Shown: positions 12,330 to 26,380, counted from the first letter of the stretch. The stretch is 64,000 nucleotides of DNA from Epiperipatus broadwayi (GCA_028023455.1 JAQFVV010006471.1:971623-1035622), one strand, 5' to 3'. Program-made: numbers and translations. The notes: a model not told the origin generated them from the sequence alone.

Positions 12330-15300
12330 TGTGAGATCTCTACCTAACTGAAGGTTGACATAACTAAGTAATAGAGTATTACCATCATGTGATACTACTT
12401 TATCATATTTAGTAGTACATTACCTTGCTTACTACTCTTTTAGCATAATTCATTTAGCATTCTAAGATTTAGAGCTACATCATAAATTTTAAGAAGTTCT
12501 TTGTACCAATGAGATAGATTGAATATTACAGTTATTTCAATTTAACTGTTTAGGATCTTAATTCACACTTAAGCAATTCAATTGAAACTCATTTAATGGC
12601 CAAACATATTCCATAGCATACTTTCATAGTTATTTTGTGGCCTGTGCAATTTAGAACAATACTAAAATTACCAGGATTACTTCTCAGATGAATAACATAA
12701 AAATAAACTTGGTTCAGATTGTTAAGTGCTCAATCTATCACTGTAATGTCTAATGTTATATACCAATTAAGCAATTTACCATATAATTATTTATTTACAA
12801 TTCACCATAATATTAATTAATGCAGATTTATTGTGCTGTGTGAAATCTTTTATTTCATTATATTTGTAACAATATAATCAAAAAAATAGTATGCTAATTA
12901 TGTTATATTTATTAGTATCAGTCATGTAAAAGTATATTTTGCTTTATTATTTTAAAATTTATATATACTATCTTCTGTAAAACTATTTTAATTGCTTTAT
13001 TTTTCTTCATCTTTTCATTTTTTACACATTACTCATGATTTCTCAACTTTTTAACAACATGTGCTTTTTAATTCCCATTTTTTATTTTTTGTAGTACATT
13101 ACTAATTTTTCCATTCACTTTTTTCATATTTCTACATTTTTAATCTTATAAATTTAATATATATTTTTATTTTATTTTTCTAAAATTTATACAGTAGTTT
13201 TTTCTTTAATTTTAATAAACCCATTGAATTTTTCACTTAAATTGTTCTCTCAACATAATCTCAATTGATTTCCATTGTTTTCTCTCTCTCTTGCTACTCT
13301 TCATTAATTTTATTTTAAAATAGTTATTGTTAGATTATTATATGTACATTATTTTTTTTGGAGGGGGGAGGATCTCATCTACGTTATATATTTGCCATAA
13401 AATTAAATGATTGGCGCCAAAGATAATTTTTCTATTTTGTTGTTGTTATTGAAAAAATTCCTTAAGTATTATGAATTATTCTTATATTTTTGTTCCCTTT
13501 ATAACTGGATTAAATAAAATAAAGCTTTTTTTTTAATTTATTAAATCCAATGCTGTTTTAAAATCAATATAATATAGATTGTTAACTCTTATTTATTTTT
13601 TGAATTATGATTGTTGTCTTATGTGTTACTTTACAAAATCCATCTATTCCTATCTTTTTCATGTAACATTTGAATCTAAAATGTTACATTTTTAAAAATA
13701 TATATTATATAGACAGTGCATTCTCTACTGAGATGAAAATACTGATTTTCAAGCCTTCATCTTTTTATTGTTTTGAATAAAAATATTACACGCATATTAT
13801 GGTCTTTACCTAGTAATAGTTGTTGATTGAAACAAAAAGATTATTGGATTGATTTCTGAAGATAATTAGATTTTGTACATTTTAATGCTCAAACCTTATG
13901 TGAGCTCCAAAGAAATGGTATATTTAAGTATTTATCTTATATATAATTACTTTAAAAAGTAGTACTATATTTTATTTTTTATTATGTTAACCTATCATTG
14001 ACAAAATGCTATATTATTACTTTATTTATTACATTTTTTTCTTATTCATACCTATATCTCTATTTGCATTTTTATCACTTGAATGTGTTAGTCTAATACT
14101 ATTTTTATTTATATTTTTAGTTTTAAATTTTATCATTAATTTTTTATAAATAAAAATCTTAATTTCAGTACCTGTTTATTAAATATTTAATCTTACTAAA
14201 TCAAATTGCCTTCAATAAGTATATTAAGCCCTTAAAATAACTCTTTATTTGTTGTTATTATCCTACTGACTTGACACTGCTTTTTTTTTTTTTGCAAGCA
14301 AAGAATTTAACATCCATCCATATATATATAATTATGAGCAGGAATAATTAATCATATAGCTGCTTCCCCCATAAGATGTATTTTAAAATATTGCTTGGAA
14401 TTATTATATCTAAGAATCTCCATAAACTGTTATTGTTTTTATTGGTTATTTTTCATCATCAATGATTTTAAGACTATTGTACTGTATCTATAACTGTCCA
14501 AAAGAAGGTAGTGAAATCACTTGATCATTAATGGTACATAATATCTCTAAAAATATTATCCTTATGTTCTATATATTTATATGCATTAACCTCTTTTATT
14601 TATTTAACTACATACTAATTAATTTAAACAGATATATATATTTTTAAATTGTAATAAAATAAAAAACTAATTTGGATCAAACTGGCTATTGACTTATAAC
14701 TCCAGAATTCTAAAGACATAATATCCAACATGAGTATTGCAAGACCTCTTTACTTTATTTGAGACTCACAATAATTCTAAAGTTCATTCCACTTTAACCA
14801 ATTGTAGTTGTAATCAACTGTGTAAATTTTTCATTAGAGAAAATGCATAAGTAAAAGATATCAGCAAGATAGATGCAAAGATTAACATTTTATAAAGGTA
14901 TCACTTGCTTATAATATCTGTAATGTAAATATAAATAAATGAATATATTATGGTTACTCAATCCCAATTTGGAAAAAAAATCTTTATTTGAGGTCTACAA
15001 TTCAGATAAAATATGTATATTTATTTCAAATATTCATTGCTCCATAAACACCTCACTATAAGAAAGCAGTGAATGAACAGACATTTTAAGCTTGTTCACT
15101 AGCCATTAATGACAACATTATGGTCTTTTTCTTCTGTTGTATGTTTTGGCTATGAAATCTAGATATTCACTTTTTAATAAATAATGGTATTAGATTAGCT
15201 GTAGAGCAGCCATTTGAAAAAAAATTATAATCATTTTAAAATATTTAATTACCTGAAAATATCTTCATGTTTTATTGCAACTTGTATTTCACATTTTGAG

Positions 15301-16757
15301 CATAGAAAACAAATGTCAAACTGTCTAATGATGATCTTCAGCAAAACAAGGTTATTACTTTTAATTGAATGAATCTATCAGTGAATTATACTTGTAACAT
15401 ATAGTAAATAAAAGTATGAGTCAAAAAGAAAATTTCTTTATTGACTATTATATTACAATATAAAAAGAAAACTGTTGAAGTGGTATTTGTACTGAGAAAT
15501 ACATTTATTTAAATCATTAAATGTAACAAATCTTTTCAATAATATTAAATACTGCTTGAACAATATTGAAAATATATTTAACATGTTTGTTTTTATTCTG
15601 ATGTTTACTGTTTAAACCATCAAATATTCTGAAATGCCTTGGCAACAAAGTGCAAATTTTGGAAATCTTTCTCTCTTTCAAATCCATAGTTAACAATTGG
15701 AAAATTATTCTTTTTACTTATAAAATTATATTACTGTAATGTAATTAATGATCAAATGTAGTTATATATTAAAGTGCTATTACTTATGAAGCCTCTTCAA
15801 TGATCTATTATATAGATCTTTTTTATCTAAGTATAATAAGTTACTTCTGTATCAAATCCATGCTTAGAAATCTTTTTTTCTATATTGTTGCTTTTTTTTT
15901 TACTTTTTAATGTAATCTAACTAATATCTATCCTGAATAACAACATTGTTAGATGGTATTAGAGATTGGATTCTAATCATATCAAAAGAATAATAATTAT
16001 GATTAAGCAACCATAACCTAATTTTGTAGACAAAGTTGAAAATTTTATGAAAAGGCAATATGTTATTTGTATGATTGCTTATTGATATTTTATATTTATG
16101 CCTTTTCTTTGTTGGAAAGCTTATACTATTGACCATAATCACAGTTGTTTGAAGTTGAATAAAATTTAGAAATGTAGTTAGCTGCTAATAAAGAGAACAT
16201 TACAAAGAGTATCTTATTGCTCAATCACATCCCCTAATAAATAGCATCATCATTAACGATGAAATCTAGGGCACCCAGACACCAAATGCCACACAATCCT
16301 CTTTTAACTTTATTGAAACAGATAGTTAAAATTAAAACAAAATTTCTGCTTTACATTTTAAAAATTTTAAATTCTATATTTAAAAGAAGGTGCCAAAAAA
16401 AAAAAAAAAAGAAAGACTGAATAAAATTCATTTTTCAGAAATAATAAATATAATTAATTCAAAATTCTATAAAAAATCAAAAAAAAAATCAAGATTCTTT
16501 TAAAAGTAACATAGAATTGAAAATGTGCAGTACATAAAGCTTATACATAGCAAAGATTGTTCAATTTATAATTCACATCTCAATAAAACTCTTCTCAGTC
16601 AATTTTTATGCTTAATCTAACTTTGAAATGGTTTTGAATAACTGCTAAAGTGCTTACTGTATAAATCCAATATCACCCAGAGCAATATTTTCAGAGAGAG
16701 AAATTACAGTTTTTAAAACTATCTAAAATATAAGAGTTTAGAATAATAATAATTCAC
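12330..16757. other. A/T-rich non-coding stretch
   Basis: Nothing gene-like apart from short A/T-composition ORFs such as 15921-16142 minus. Poly-T/poly-A tracts are frequent (for example 14281-14294 and 15890-15905). Confidence 0.45.
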
Positions 16758-16859
16758 GGGAAGAGGTGATTCCTCAAGTAATGCGGCGATAATTGTATTC
16801 TGTTCTATTGCCAGCAAAAGATTTACCGTTCCAAAGCTTCTGCTTTCTGCATTCATTCT
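16758..16859 (-). CDS. candidate internal exon, 34 codons, unidentified
   Basis: On the minus strand a strong splice-acceptor context (long poly-T run, then TTTACAG) precedes a 102-bp block of clearly higher G+C that ends at a possible donor GTGAAT. Exactly 34 codons fit between them, so a symmetric phase-0 exon is possible. It would encode a segment beginning RMNAESRSFGTV and ending ALLEESPLP, with a hydrophobic helix-like middle. I do not recognise the protein. A second open frame overlaps it on the same strand. No neighbouring exon is identified, so it may be a chance combination or a piece of an old repeat. Confidence 0.3.
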
Positions 16860-16869
16860 CTGTAAAGAA

Positions 16870-19800
16870 AAAAAATAACGAAGGAAAAAACATTCTAAAT
16901 AAAATATTCTTAAGATGCTTAATGCTATGATATAGCAGTCGCTCACATACAAAAAAAAAAAAAAACTGATCTAAATATTTTTTACAGAATAAATATTTAA
17001 AACTTATATTGATTCTAAATGTTATAAAACTATTGTGCAAGCGCAATATATACATATAGACACATACAGTGTGTATATAACAAAAGAATTTCATAATTAT
17101 TTGCTTAGTGCATTACTTGTCTACCATTAACCTGAATTTCAAACTAACGAGTGGAGTTTGGAGACTCATTCAAAATAAAAAATTATCTAGCAAGCTCATG
17201 ATTTTCCAGAAAATAAATAAATTATATAGTCATCTGTTCAAGAGATTATATGATTTTGAAATGCAACAATTATATTCAATTGAGACATGTTCCTTCTTTC
17301 ACATTTGGAATCAATTCACCAATATCTAGTTCTTAATTTCCCCAAACATTGACTACAAAACTCTTCAATAGTGAGCCAATTCAGGTAGTCTGTTATATTG
17401 ATTACTAGATAGGTAACCAGATAGTTTTAGTCAAAAGATAAATAATGTTGATTGTTTGAAGACTGTTGACCCACCATAAAATAAAAATGTAATATAATGC
17501 TCTTTACCACTTGTCTCATAAATCTAAAGATACTGAAACAATGTTACTACAATTAAATATATAATAAATGGTTAGCACTACTTTCTAACCCAAATGGTAA
17601 TCTAAGTGCAGTTTTCAGATGCCTTTGTGTTTATTCACGATTAAAATCACTTTGAGAAAAGAGTCAGTAGTAAGTAAAACTAATGGAGAGTATTAAAAAA
17701 AGAAGAAAAAGTTTTAATTTTAAAATATCTTATTACATAAAGACAAATTAACAGGAAAAATATGCAAAAACTTTGATTAAGTAAAATTCAAAATCTGAAA
17801 TATATATATAATGGTTTTAAAATGAATCATTCTTTAAGAAATAAATAAATAATGGGAAATTCATTTGGACATGTTCTTAAAAATAAGTTATTTTAAGAAA
17901 TATGTCATAAAAATTATAATGAATTAAAGAGACAAAAATATGGAAAAAAAAAAAAAATTAGAACTACGTTTATTTAAAAAAAAAAAATAAACATAAAATA
18001 ATATAAAAAAGATTGTCTTTAGATAAAATAATATAAAAAAGATTGTCTTTAGATAATTTATGAAATTTGTCATTTGGAAAATATCATTTAAACAAACCCG
18101 CAGCTATGTCAAACAGAAGTAATTAGTAGTTTCTAGATAAAATTTATTTTCCTTTAATACATTCTTTTCTAGCTTTTGTTTTAATCATGAAAAATGTAGG
18201 ATTCAAAATTGGAACCAACACATTATGTATCTGGCAGCCATCTTAACTTCTTTTTTTACTATCAAAGTAATAGCTTAAACTCAAAAATTTACTACAGTTC
18301 TGAATCTAAATCAACTTTCTCATAGAATTATATAAATATGATACCAAACAGTAACTACATATTCTAGTAATCTTAATTCTATTATAATTATAGGTTGCTT
18401 ATTAATGTCAATACAGCAATACTATATTTTCAGCTTATTATAAATAAGAATACCTGTTCTTTTTTATTTTAATACTATCTTTTCTAAATTTGATTAATCA
18501 ATATTCTTCAACTAGTAGAGCACTGATAAGGTAAAAGCTAAGAATTATTCGAGAATTAGATGAAACTGCATTTCTATCAGGAAACCAGATGTCATTAATA
18601 CAAACAAAAAAAAGAGCTATATTTCTATGTAGTACTGTAATAGACTGAAAGAATGATGTTATGTTGGCATATATTATTTACAATAATATCCTTTGTGGTA
18701 TATAGTAGATAAAATTTCTTGCACATTTGAAGTCAAAAATAAAACACAATCTATAAATTCTCAGGAATAATTATTCTTCTAAGCTTCATTTATATTTAAA
18801 TAAACTATTTAGGAATGAAAGCTTCCCAAATGAGTAAAAAAAAATGTTTTTCATTAACCAACTGCAGATGTGAGAGCATTTATTTATGTCTTTTTTAAAT
18901 CTGATATAACTGACATATGTGTCTTATCAATACTTGTATGTATTATTATAAACTTAACTACAACTAATTATATAATTATTATTTAACAGAGTTACATTTT
19001 ATATTACAAATAAATACGTATTTTGTTTTGTAGTTAGTGATGTTGGGACTTGGCACAGATGGTGAAGAGAGTTCTTTTAAAACAAGTCATGTGTGTCTTA
19101 TATTATCATAATTGACAATTTAGAGATGTCTACTACATAATGTATTGTCATGGTAGAAAAGAAATTAGATAAGAAAAGTCAGTTTCTGAATCATCAAACT
19201 TAAAACAATATACAACAATTTATTATAAAAAGTAAACAGCAACAGAAAGATTTGGAGATTAAAATCAAAGGAAATATACAAAGGTTGATGATTATACTGA
19301 GCTGCATGATAGTTTAGATTAGGGATTTTTATCCTTACAAAGCAAGAAGCAGCATTAGTCATAAATATTGAAAAACAATATTAAAAATATTGAAGATCAA
19401 ACAATAAAAAAGTCAACATGTGATACAACAAGAGAATGTTTTTATTATAATTAGAACAAGTGGAAACTAAGAGCTTTATGGAATTTTAAAGAAATTCTAT
19501 CCAAGAAAATGACTCTTGAAATACATTAAAAATAGTCCAGTCATATTCCTTAGTATGACACTTTTCAAAGATGGAGAGGAAGAAAATCTCTGAATACCTT
19601 AATGGTTTGCTGAATCTCATTATTTTTTAGAAATTAAAAGAATTAGAAAAAATTTTTGTAGATGGAAATAATTTGTATGATGATTTCAAAAATCATTGAG
19701 TCTCAATGATCCATAAATCTAAGATGTTTGATGAATATTGGATATTATATCTCAGGAAATTTTGGAGTGAAGAATGGCAAATTGTTGTGTGGTATTAGGG

Positions 19801-20731
19801 ACCATAGATGTCAAAATGAAAGTTTGTCTCACTTTTTCTGAGACAAATTTAAAAACTGGGGATTCTTACAGAGTTTGATATGTCAAAAACTGCAAATTAT
19901 CTTGGTATAACATCTTCAAGAATATAAAATAAGTTGTGGCTACAATGAGATTCTGCAGTAGCTATGATTTCTCTTGTAGTCAATTTGCAATTAAAATTGG
20001 ATTCTTCTTCCCAAATATAAAATACAATAGGCTTAAAAAATTTTTAGTTGGGATGGGCATAAGAAGAATGGAATGAAGACTTATTTTGAAATAATTCTCT
20101 TATAAAGAGGACAGAATAAAACACGATGTCTAGACTTTACCAAAAACAATGTTCTCAGGCCTAAAACTTACCCAAAATGTTTGAACATAATTATTGTTTA
20201 TGATTAATGCCTCTTATTCAATAGAAAAAACAGATCAAAACAACAACACTAAAAATTTAGCTAAGGAACTATTTTAAAAACTGGAAGAGAAAATGTACAT
20301 CATATTGATTCAATATAAAAGATATTGTTCTAGTAAAATATGTACAAGTGAGTTTTAACTGTAAGGATATAAGATTTCTTTTTTTATTTTTATGAGGATC
20401 TATATAAAATTTATTTTAAATATGATGAAAATGCTTTTTTGATAAAGACTACAAAGGCAGTGCATTCAGGTAAATCTGTAAAATCATGAAGCATACACTA
20501 TCTGTCAAATGATTTTTTAAGTAAATGAAGAGAGAATTGAAACAGTAAATGTTATTTCCCAAAATTATACACTACTGAGTAAATCAAAATTGTATTTTAA
20601 AAAAAAATAATCTTCTAAAAGTTTAAAAAAAGTAGCACATTTAATATAATGGGGAATTTTAATTATTTGTTTACTTAAATATAATAATATTTGAAATATA
20701 GGCATACTTTATATACCTGAAGTTTATTTGT
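16870..20731. other. A/T-rich non-coding stretch
   Basis: No gene recognised. A perfect 30-bp tandem duplication lies at 17995-18054. The 19.4-20.4 kb part is slightly less A/T-rich and could hold an old degraded repeat, but no motif could be read in any frame. Confidence 0.45.
17995..18054. repeat. 30-bp perfect tandem duplication
   Basis: The 30-bp unit, starting AAAATAATATAAAAAAGATT, occurs twice back to back with no mismatch. Confidence 0.9.
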
Positions 20732-20826
20732 ATTTGAACACAAACTTTCCAGCTTCCTTCAGATATCCACTCCATCTCATACCACCAACATATGTGACCA
20801 CATACATGTCAACAAGATATATAATC

Positions 20827-20870
20827 ACCAATATACATATTTTGTTCTGAACCAGGACTTATCAGTTGGT
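20827..20870 (-). ncRNA. decayed hammerhead ribozyme (family B, left arm)
   Basis: Read on the minus strand: stem I strand ACCAA, then CUGAUAA (one change from the invariant CUGAUGA), then stem II GUCC with loop UGGUUCA and GAAC. Next comes an A-run where GAAA is expected, a short AUA/UAU stem III, an A at the cleavage position, and UUGGU closing stem I. Core changes at G8 and G12 make cleavage unlikely. Confidence 0.55.
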
Positions 20871-21022
20871 CCAGATCATCTCCCACACATACATATATAA
20901 AATCAGTGCTTTTTTTATATTAAGATAGCAAATCTTTCAACTTTAATCTTCACTTTCCAACTCTTCATATAAATCAAGCACTCTTTATATATGTGTGGTG
21001 GGGGGTGGGGATGATAATCTGA

Positions 21023-21065
21023 ACCAACTGATGAGGCTGGTTTAGCATGAAATACATATATTGGT
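21023..21065 (+). ncRNA. decayed hammerhead ribozyme (family B, right arm)
   Basis: Stem I strand ACCAA (21023-21027) is followed by an intact CUGAUGA (21028-21034), a weakened stem II (GCU/AGC), GAAA (21049-21052), a minimal stem III that can pair AUA with UAU, the triplet AUA and then UUGGU (21061-21065), which pairs with ACCAA. Both core boxes are intact, but stem II has lost its outer pairs compared with the other arm. Confidence 0.58.
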
Positions 21066-21164
21066 GATTATTTATTTTTTTCACATGTGTGTAGTCATGT
21101 ATAACAGTAATATGAGATATAGTGGATAGCTGAAGGGAGCTTGAAAGTTTGTGTTCAAATTTCT

Positions 21165-24100
21165 TATAATTAAATATAGTAATATAACATATTTAATTGG
21201 GTTTTATGTGTATGCACTTATCCATAAATGTGTTCACCTTTACACATATTACATAAAAATATTAGTTTTAAGCAGCTATATTTTTACTTTTTATTTTCTT
21301 TAAATATATCAATACAGTATTACCGACAGAGATCACATGATAATGTTAAAACAATAATAATTATTATTGAAAAATTAGAAGAATCAGGAATATTGTATGT
21401 TAGGAAAAAAGTTGGAAGGAATGCTAAGAGTTTACTTCTCATTTTTTAAAATCAATTTATTATTTATTTTAGTAAGTTCATTCACTTTAAAAACCATCTC
21501 AAAACAATAATTATTTTGTGGAAAATCAAATATGATAACAAATTATACAATATTTATGTTTTATTACCATATGTTTTTTGTTTTTTTTTATAGAAAAGAA
21601 AAATAAATTGTTAAATAAAGTCCTTCTTTTAAAAAATGCTAATACAATAATATCATAAAATATAATATAAAACTTTTTAAAATTATTATTTTAAATTTGA
21701 ATGTCAATGCAAATGTTATAAAATTATTCCAAAAAATTTCAAAAAATTTAAATATGTTAAATAAACTGGCAGCCATCAAAATATAGTCTATAGTGGCTAT
21801 TGTTTTTTTTTATTAAAAAAAAAGTATTTTTATAAAAATATAAATGTACGTTATTAAAATAAATAAACATCATTTCTAAATAAATGACTTTTATTTATGG
21901 AATATTTGTTTAATAAAAAAAAAATTATTGTACAGTAAATTTTTAAAAAAGTTTATATGAACAATCATCTAACCTTTGTTTAAAATGTCTGCCTAGAAAG
22001 AAATGAAACACAAATAAGCTTTTGATCTCTTATTTTAAAATGAAAATGTATTAAAATAAAGGAATAAAAAAATTTTCACTGTATTTAAAAATTATGTTAA
22101 ATGTGTTTCAGAATAGAAATATTTAATATTTATATAATATTAGCTAGTAGTAATGGAGTATTACGTAATCAGAAAAGTCATCATTGGTAGAATCATTATT
22201 GAAACTGAAACTGAAAATAATAAGCCATAGTTATTAACTTTATAAAATATAGTTTATAAGTTTAATTAGTTTATAAAATATTGTTTGGATTTTTATGTGA
22301 TCAAAATATGTAATTTTTAGATTTTGTATGTTTATTTTGTACATATACTGATGCAAAAATGTCTGCCAGTTATAATTATATTAGTGTTAGGGGAAGTGGT
22401 TATTATTAAATTTAGAATATTAAATACTATTAACAGAATTAGACAAAGTAAGGACTAAATCACATATATATTTGTGCTTTTATTAGTATTGATAAGATAT
22501 ATAAGCACTTTTACATGTGTTTGATTAATTGAAAGGTTATTTTAAAATGAATACCCCAAACATTTAAACATTTGTATTGATAATGATTAATACAAACATC
22601 ACATGATAAAAATATTTTATAAAAAGATAGTTTCTTCAGATTATTATGTATATGAATTATACTTTTCATGATAAAGGGTTAAGATAAAGTTAATATTTCA
22701 TGAAAGTAATCTGTTAATGTAAAAGTGATAACCAAGTAATAAAAAAAATTTACAAATATGATATTTTCATTTATTAATATTTTAAGAAAAAATTTAATTC
22801 ACATAATATTTCCTTTTGTAATTAATTTGGAAGATGTGAAATTACCATATGATGGGCAGTAACAAGAATTATTGTCTTCATGCTTCCCTTCAAATTTACT
22901 TAATAGTAATCCTTTATTATCAATATTGATTTATAATATACAATTTGTAGCTGGATTTTGGTTTCATAATATGGCCTTCATTATGATCTTAACATATAAA
23001 ATTATAAAAAAAAGATTTCATATCCCTAATTTCTTGTCATAAAAAGATGTTAAATAATTTAATTTATTCATCTATTAAATCTTTTCTATCTTGTGATATT
23101 TGAAGAAATATAAAATTTTTGAATGATATTTTTTTTTCTTGATGTTTTGAAGCAAATATAAGCCATAAATATTATTATTTAATAAACCAATCTCAAAGAG
23201 TAACTAATATTTTGACTTAATCCAAGTGAATAAAAATTTAACCATATGCATGGTTTCTATTATGTATGCATTGCCTAGAATATTATACTATATTCTATTA
23301 TTTACTCGAATGTTCACAATCATCTACAATATTATTAAAAAAAAAAAAAAACATGGTAATATATAAAAATCATTAGTAAAAAGAATATGGATGCCAAATA
23401 AATTATGGAAATAATTTACTTGTGTATTTTTATTTAAGGATTAAATATAAACAATGCTTCTATATTTTGAAGTTAAAAGTAAATTAAAGTTGATCCACAG
23501 GATTAAATTATATAATTATAATATAAAATTTAACAGATACAGTCAATATGTGTTTGTTCAACTAAATTCTATTTAATTTCAGTTAAATTATATTTTTAAT
23601 TAATAAAATATTTTTCTATTATTAATTGTCTTGTGAAACTTTCTTTTCTCAGAGTGAATGTGTAAAATCTTATTGTGCGAGTCTCTGCTTATTTAATAAT
23701 ACTCTATAAAAGAAGATTTCCTTAAGAAATAACAGATTTTTAAGTCTGAAGATGTAAAGAAACACCAGTATAATAAATAATTTTGTTTAATTTCATGTTA
23801 TAATTGATTTTGATACTATTTTCAATGAGTAAGAGATATTGAAGTAACTCAAGAATGGAATCTACCTAATTTGGAGAATTTAATCTTTACCTAGTAGTAT
23901 CCAGTGTGACACATTTAAGATTCATTTGTTATTTATTGCAATTGCATGCCCAAAATTCTCATTTAATGTTCAAACAATTAGACATCTATTTATATAACAA
24001 ATAATAATAAGATAATCTGAAATGGCTTGAATTAAAAAAACAATATTCATTTGCTTCAAATTTCATTTCTTCTTCTACCTTCTTACATTAAGCAGCCAAA

Positions 24101-26027
24101 TTATTAATATTATATGTTCATGATAAGAATATAAAGATTCTGATAAAACTAACAATTCATTACTGATGCTTAAAATATTAAATAGTTATAGTGCAAGTGA
24201 TTTTAGAAATTTATTATATATAACTTGTATTATGTACAAAAGGATAAAATAGTCTGAAGAATGAATTAAACTATTTGTATAAGTTTAAAAATGATTTTGT
24301 TCAATTTCATAGACTGGAGTAAGTCAACACAGTTATTGTCTAATATCTTATACATTTTAAAAATATATAAATCTTCTATTATGGCATAATGTATATTCTG
24401 TTTTAGGGTAGATTACACCAATCGTTAAAGAGCAGTGTATCACTGTTTCCTTCCTGATAGAAAAATCTAAGAATTGCAATAGTTTTCAGAAAATCATGGA
24501 TTGGTAATAGAAAAAGGAAAATTAAGAAATATTCCTAAAACAGAATGCCATCAATATAATTAATAAAAAAGTAAATGAAAATATATGATCTGCATAAGGT
24601 TATGTATATTATCAAAAATTCAATACCAAATAGTTTGGCCAAATGTCAATAATATTAAATTTTATAAATATGATATCAAGCATATATAGTATTGTTACTG
24701 CAATTTGTTGAATAAAACAGACTTATTAACCCAGAATTAAAATTAAAGAAAAAATCATAAACTCAACTTTTATAAATTAATAATAAAAGTAGAATTCTAC
24801 AGTATTTAATGCTTGTTTGTTCAACATAAAACAACTTAGTACCTTTGAATAATAATAGTTATAATGATTTATTGACATATTGAATTTTCTATGGCTTGAC
24901 TGTCAGAAAAATTTAATTATAAGCCCATTTATAATTTGGAAAAATTCCCAATTCTTAATACATCAGCCCATATGCCATGAGGTATGATATATAAAAGTAG
25001 ATAAAATAATTAAAAGAATACATTTTCACTGCATTAGATGATTTACACATTTCAAATTGATTATATCCTAATGATATATATTTATTAAATAATTATTTTG
25101 CTAATGATGGACATACTATGAAAGGACTTGTTATCAATTGTCAGATAAATTATTTATCAAGAACCTTACAATAGTTATGACTCTTTTCATTGTCAACATA
25201 GGAAACTAATTGTGTGTATATATTAATTTCTCATATTTCCACACATCAATTTACACCATGGAGCAATACATAAGGATATGATGAATGATGTCATGTAAGC
25301 AGGAAGATACTTGTTTTTTTTTATTCAACACTTCTCAGATTAAGTTAACATTATTTTCTAGACAAAAAGTTCTTAACTAATTAAATATCAAATGAGCATC
25401 CCAAGCATATTCTTATCATAAGTAGCACATTGGATGCCACTGAGCAATAATTTAATCTTGGACAAAGAGGATTTGTTTTTAGAATCACAGGATTATGTTT
25501 AGGCCATTTTAATATCTATCTGTCTATTTTTAAATGGAACATTAATATAATAATACAATATAAACAATCTTACCTGCTTATTGAAGATTATTACAACCCA
25601 TCCACATCAAAATTTTCCATTTCTCATGGAAATGGCACACCAATTTGTTTTTCCTCAGTGTTAGATTTAAGTAGTTGGTCTGAGCATAAATCTAGATTGA
25701 TATGATCTCATGTTCTTGCTATAAATAACAAGAATCTAATAAGATAGCCAATTTATAATCAAAAAATATTTATTTATAAATATTAGAACTTAAATCATTA
25801 TTAATAATAATAAAATGAATATCCTACATAATTTAAATTTTAAACTACATATTTTCAGACTTATGGATCATATGGACATTGTTTATATTAGTAAATTATA
25901 TCACCAATGTTTAATATGTAATTCCTATTTAGATATTATCAAGTATGTAATTGATTTATAATCCATATTTTTATAATTTTATTTATAATTAATATTTTTT
26001 GTCTTATATTATTAGTTAACTATTATG
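21165..26027. other. A/T-rich non-coding stretch
   Basis: About 4.9 kb with no recognisable gene, repeat pair or motif. Short ORFs (for example 21228-21449) have only A/T-driven composition. Confidence 0.5.
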
Positions 26028-26139
26028 TCACAGAGGCAAAACTCTCCATACAGTAGTGCCACTCAGAACAATCCAGATTAATCAGTGGATGCAGAAAGAT
26101 TGTACATAAAATGTTTACCTAGTGCCTACTCATCCAATA

Positions 26140-26181
26140 TCCCCAGACTAATTTCTAACTTGTGGCTTTCATCATTGAGAA
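26140..26181 (-). ncRNA. decayed hammerhead (family A, 26-kb left arm)
   Basis: Minus strand: stem I UUCUCA pairs with UGGGGA, and the core reads AUGAUGA instead of CUGAUGA (C3 changed). Stem II survives in part (AGCC side), GAAA is present, and the minimal stem III now reads AUUAGU with GUC after it. The C3 change should abolish cleavage. Confidence 0.55.
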
Positions 26182-26225
26182 GCCGTGGATTTGAAAGCAC
26201 TGCACCTAGATCTTGGATCCAAGGC

Positions 26226-26267
26226 TCTTCACTAATGAAAGCAACAAGTTAAAAACTAGTCTGGTGA
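26226..26267 (+). ncRNA. decayed hammerhead (family A, 26-kb right arm)
   Basis: CUAAUGA replaces CUGAUGA (G5 changed) and AAAAC replaces GAAAC (G12 changed). The GUC triplet (26259-26261) remains. Recognisable only by alignment with the better copies. Confidence 0.5.
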
Positions 26268-26380
26268 TATTGGATAAGTCAGCACTAGATAGGGATTTTA
26301 TGCACAAATCTTCCTCCATCCATTGATTACCCTGACTTGCACTGAGTGGCACTACTATATGGAGTGTTTTGCCTCTGTGA

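Larger units (their letters stand above)
20732..21160. mobile_element. foldback repeat, hammerhead family B
   Basis: Two inverted arms (about 20732-20898 and 20989-21160) are diverged copies of one sequence. The outer ends read ATTTGAACACAAACTTTC and GAAAGTTTGTGTTCAAAT. Each arm carries a hammerhead-like core on its outward-reading strand. A short A/T-rich spacer separates the arms. No ORF. Inverted partial units carrying minimal-stem-III hammerheads are a known feature of Penelope-like element terminal repeats and related non-autonomous repeats. Assignment to those classes is inference. Confidence 0.65.
26028..26380. mobile_element. hammerhead repeat family A, foldback copy
   Basis: A 353-bp near-palindrome: two family A partial units meet tail to tail with almost no spacer (centre near 26200-26216). 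The ends mirror each other (TCACAGAGGCAAAACTC and GTTTTGCCTCTGTGA). Each arm contains one hammerhead-like core. It lacks the long unit body seen at 40 and 61 kb. An apparent 64-codon minus-strand ORF here is just one reading of the palindrome. Confidence 0.75.

Noticed and set aside
16774-17094. 106-aa minus-strand ORF as a gene
   Set aside because: Most of it is Phe/Leu/Tyr text from A/T-rich DNA upstream of the splice-acceptor-like site; only the last part overlaps the G+C-richer block.
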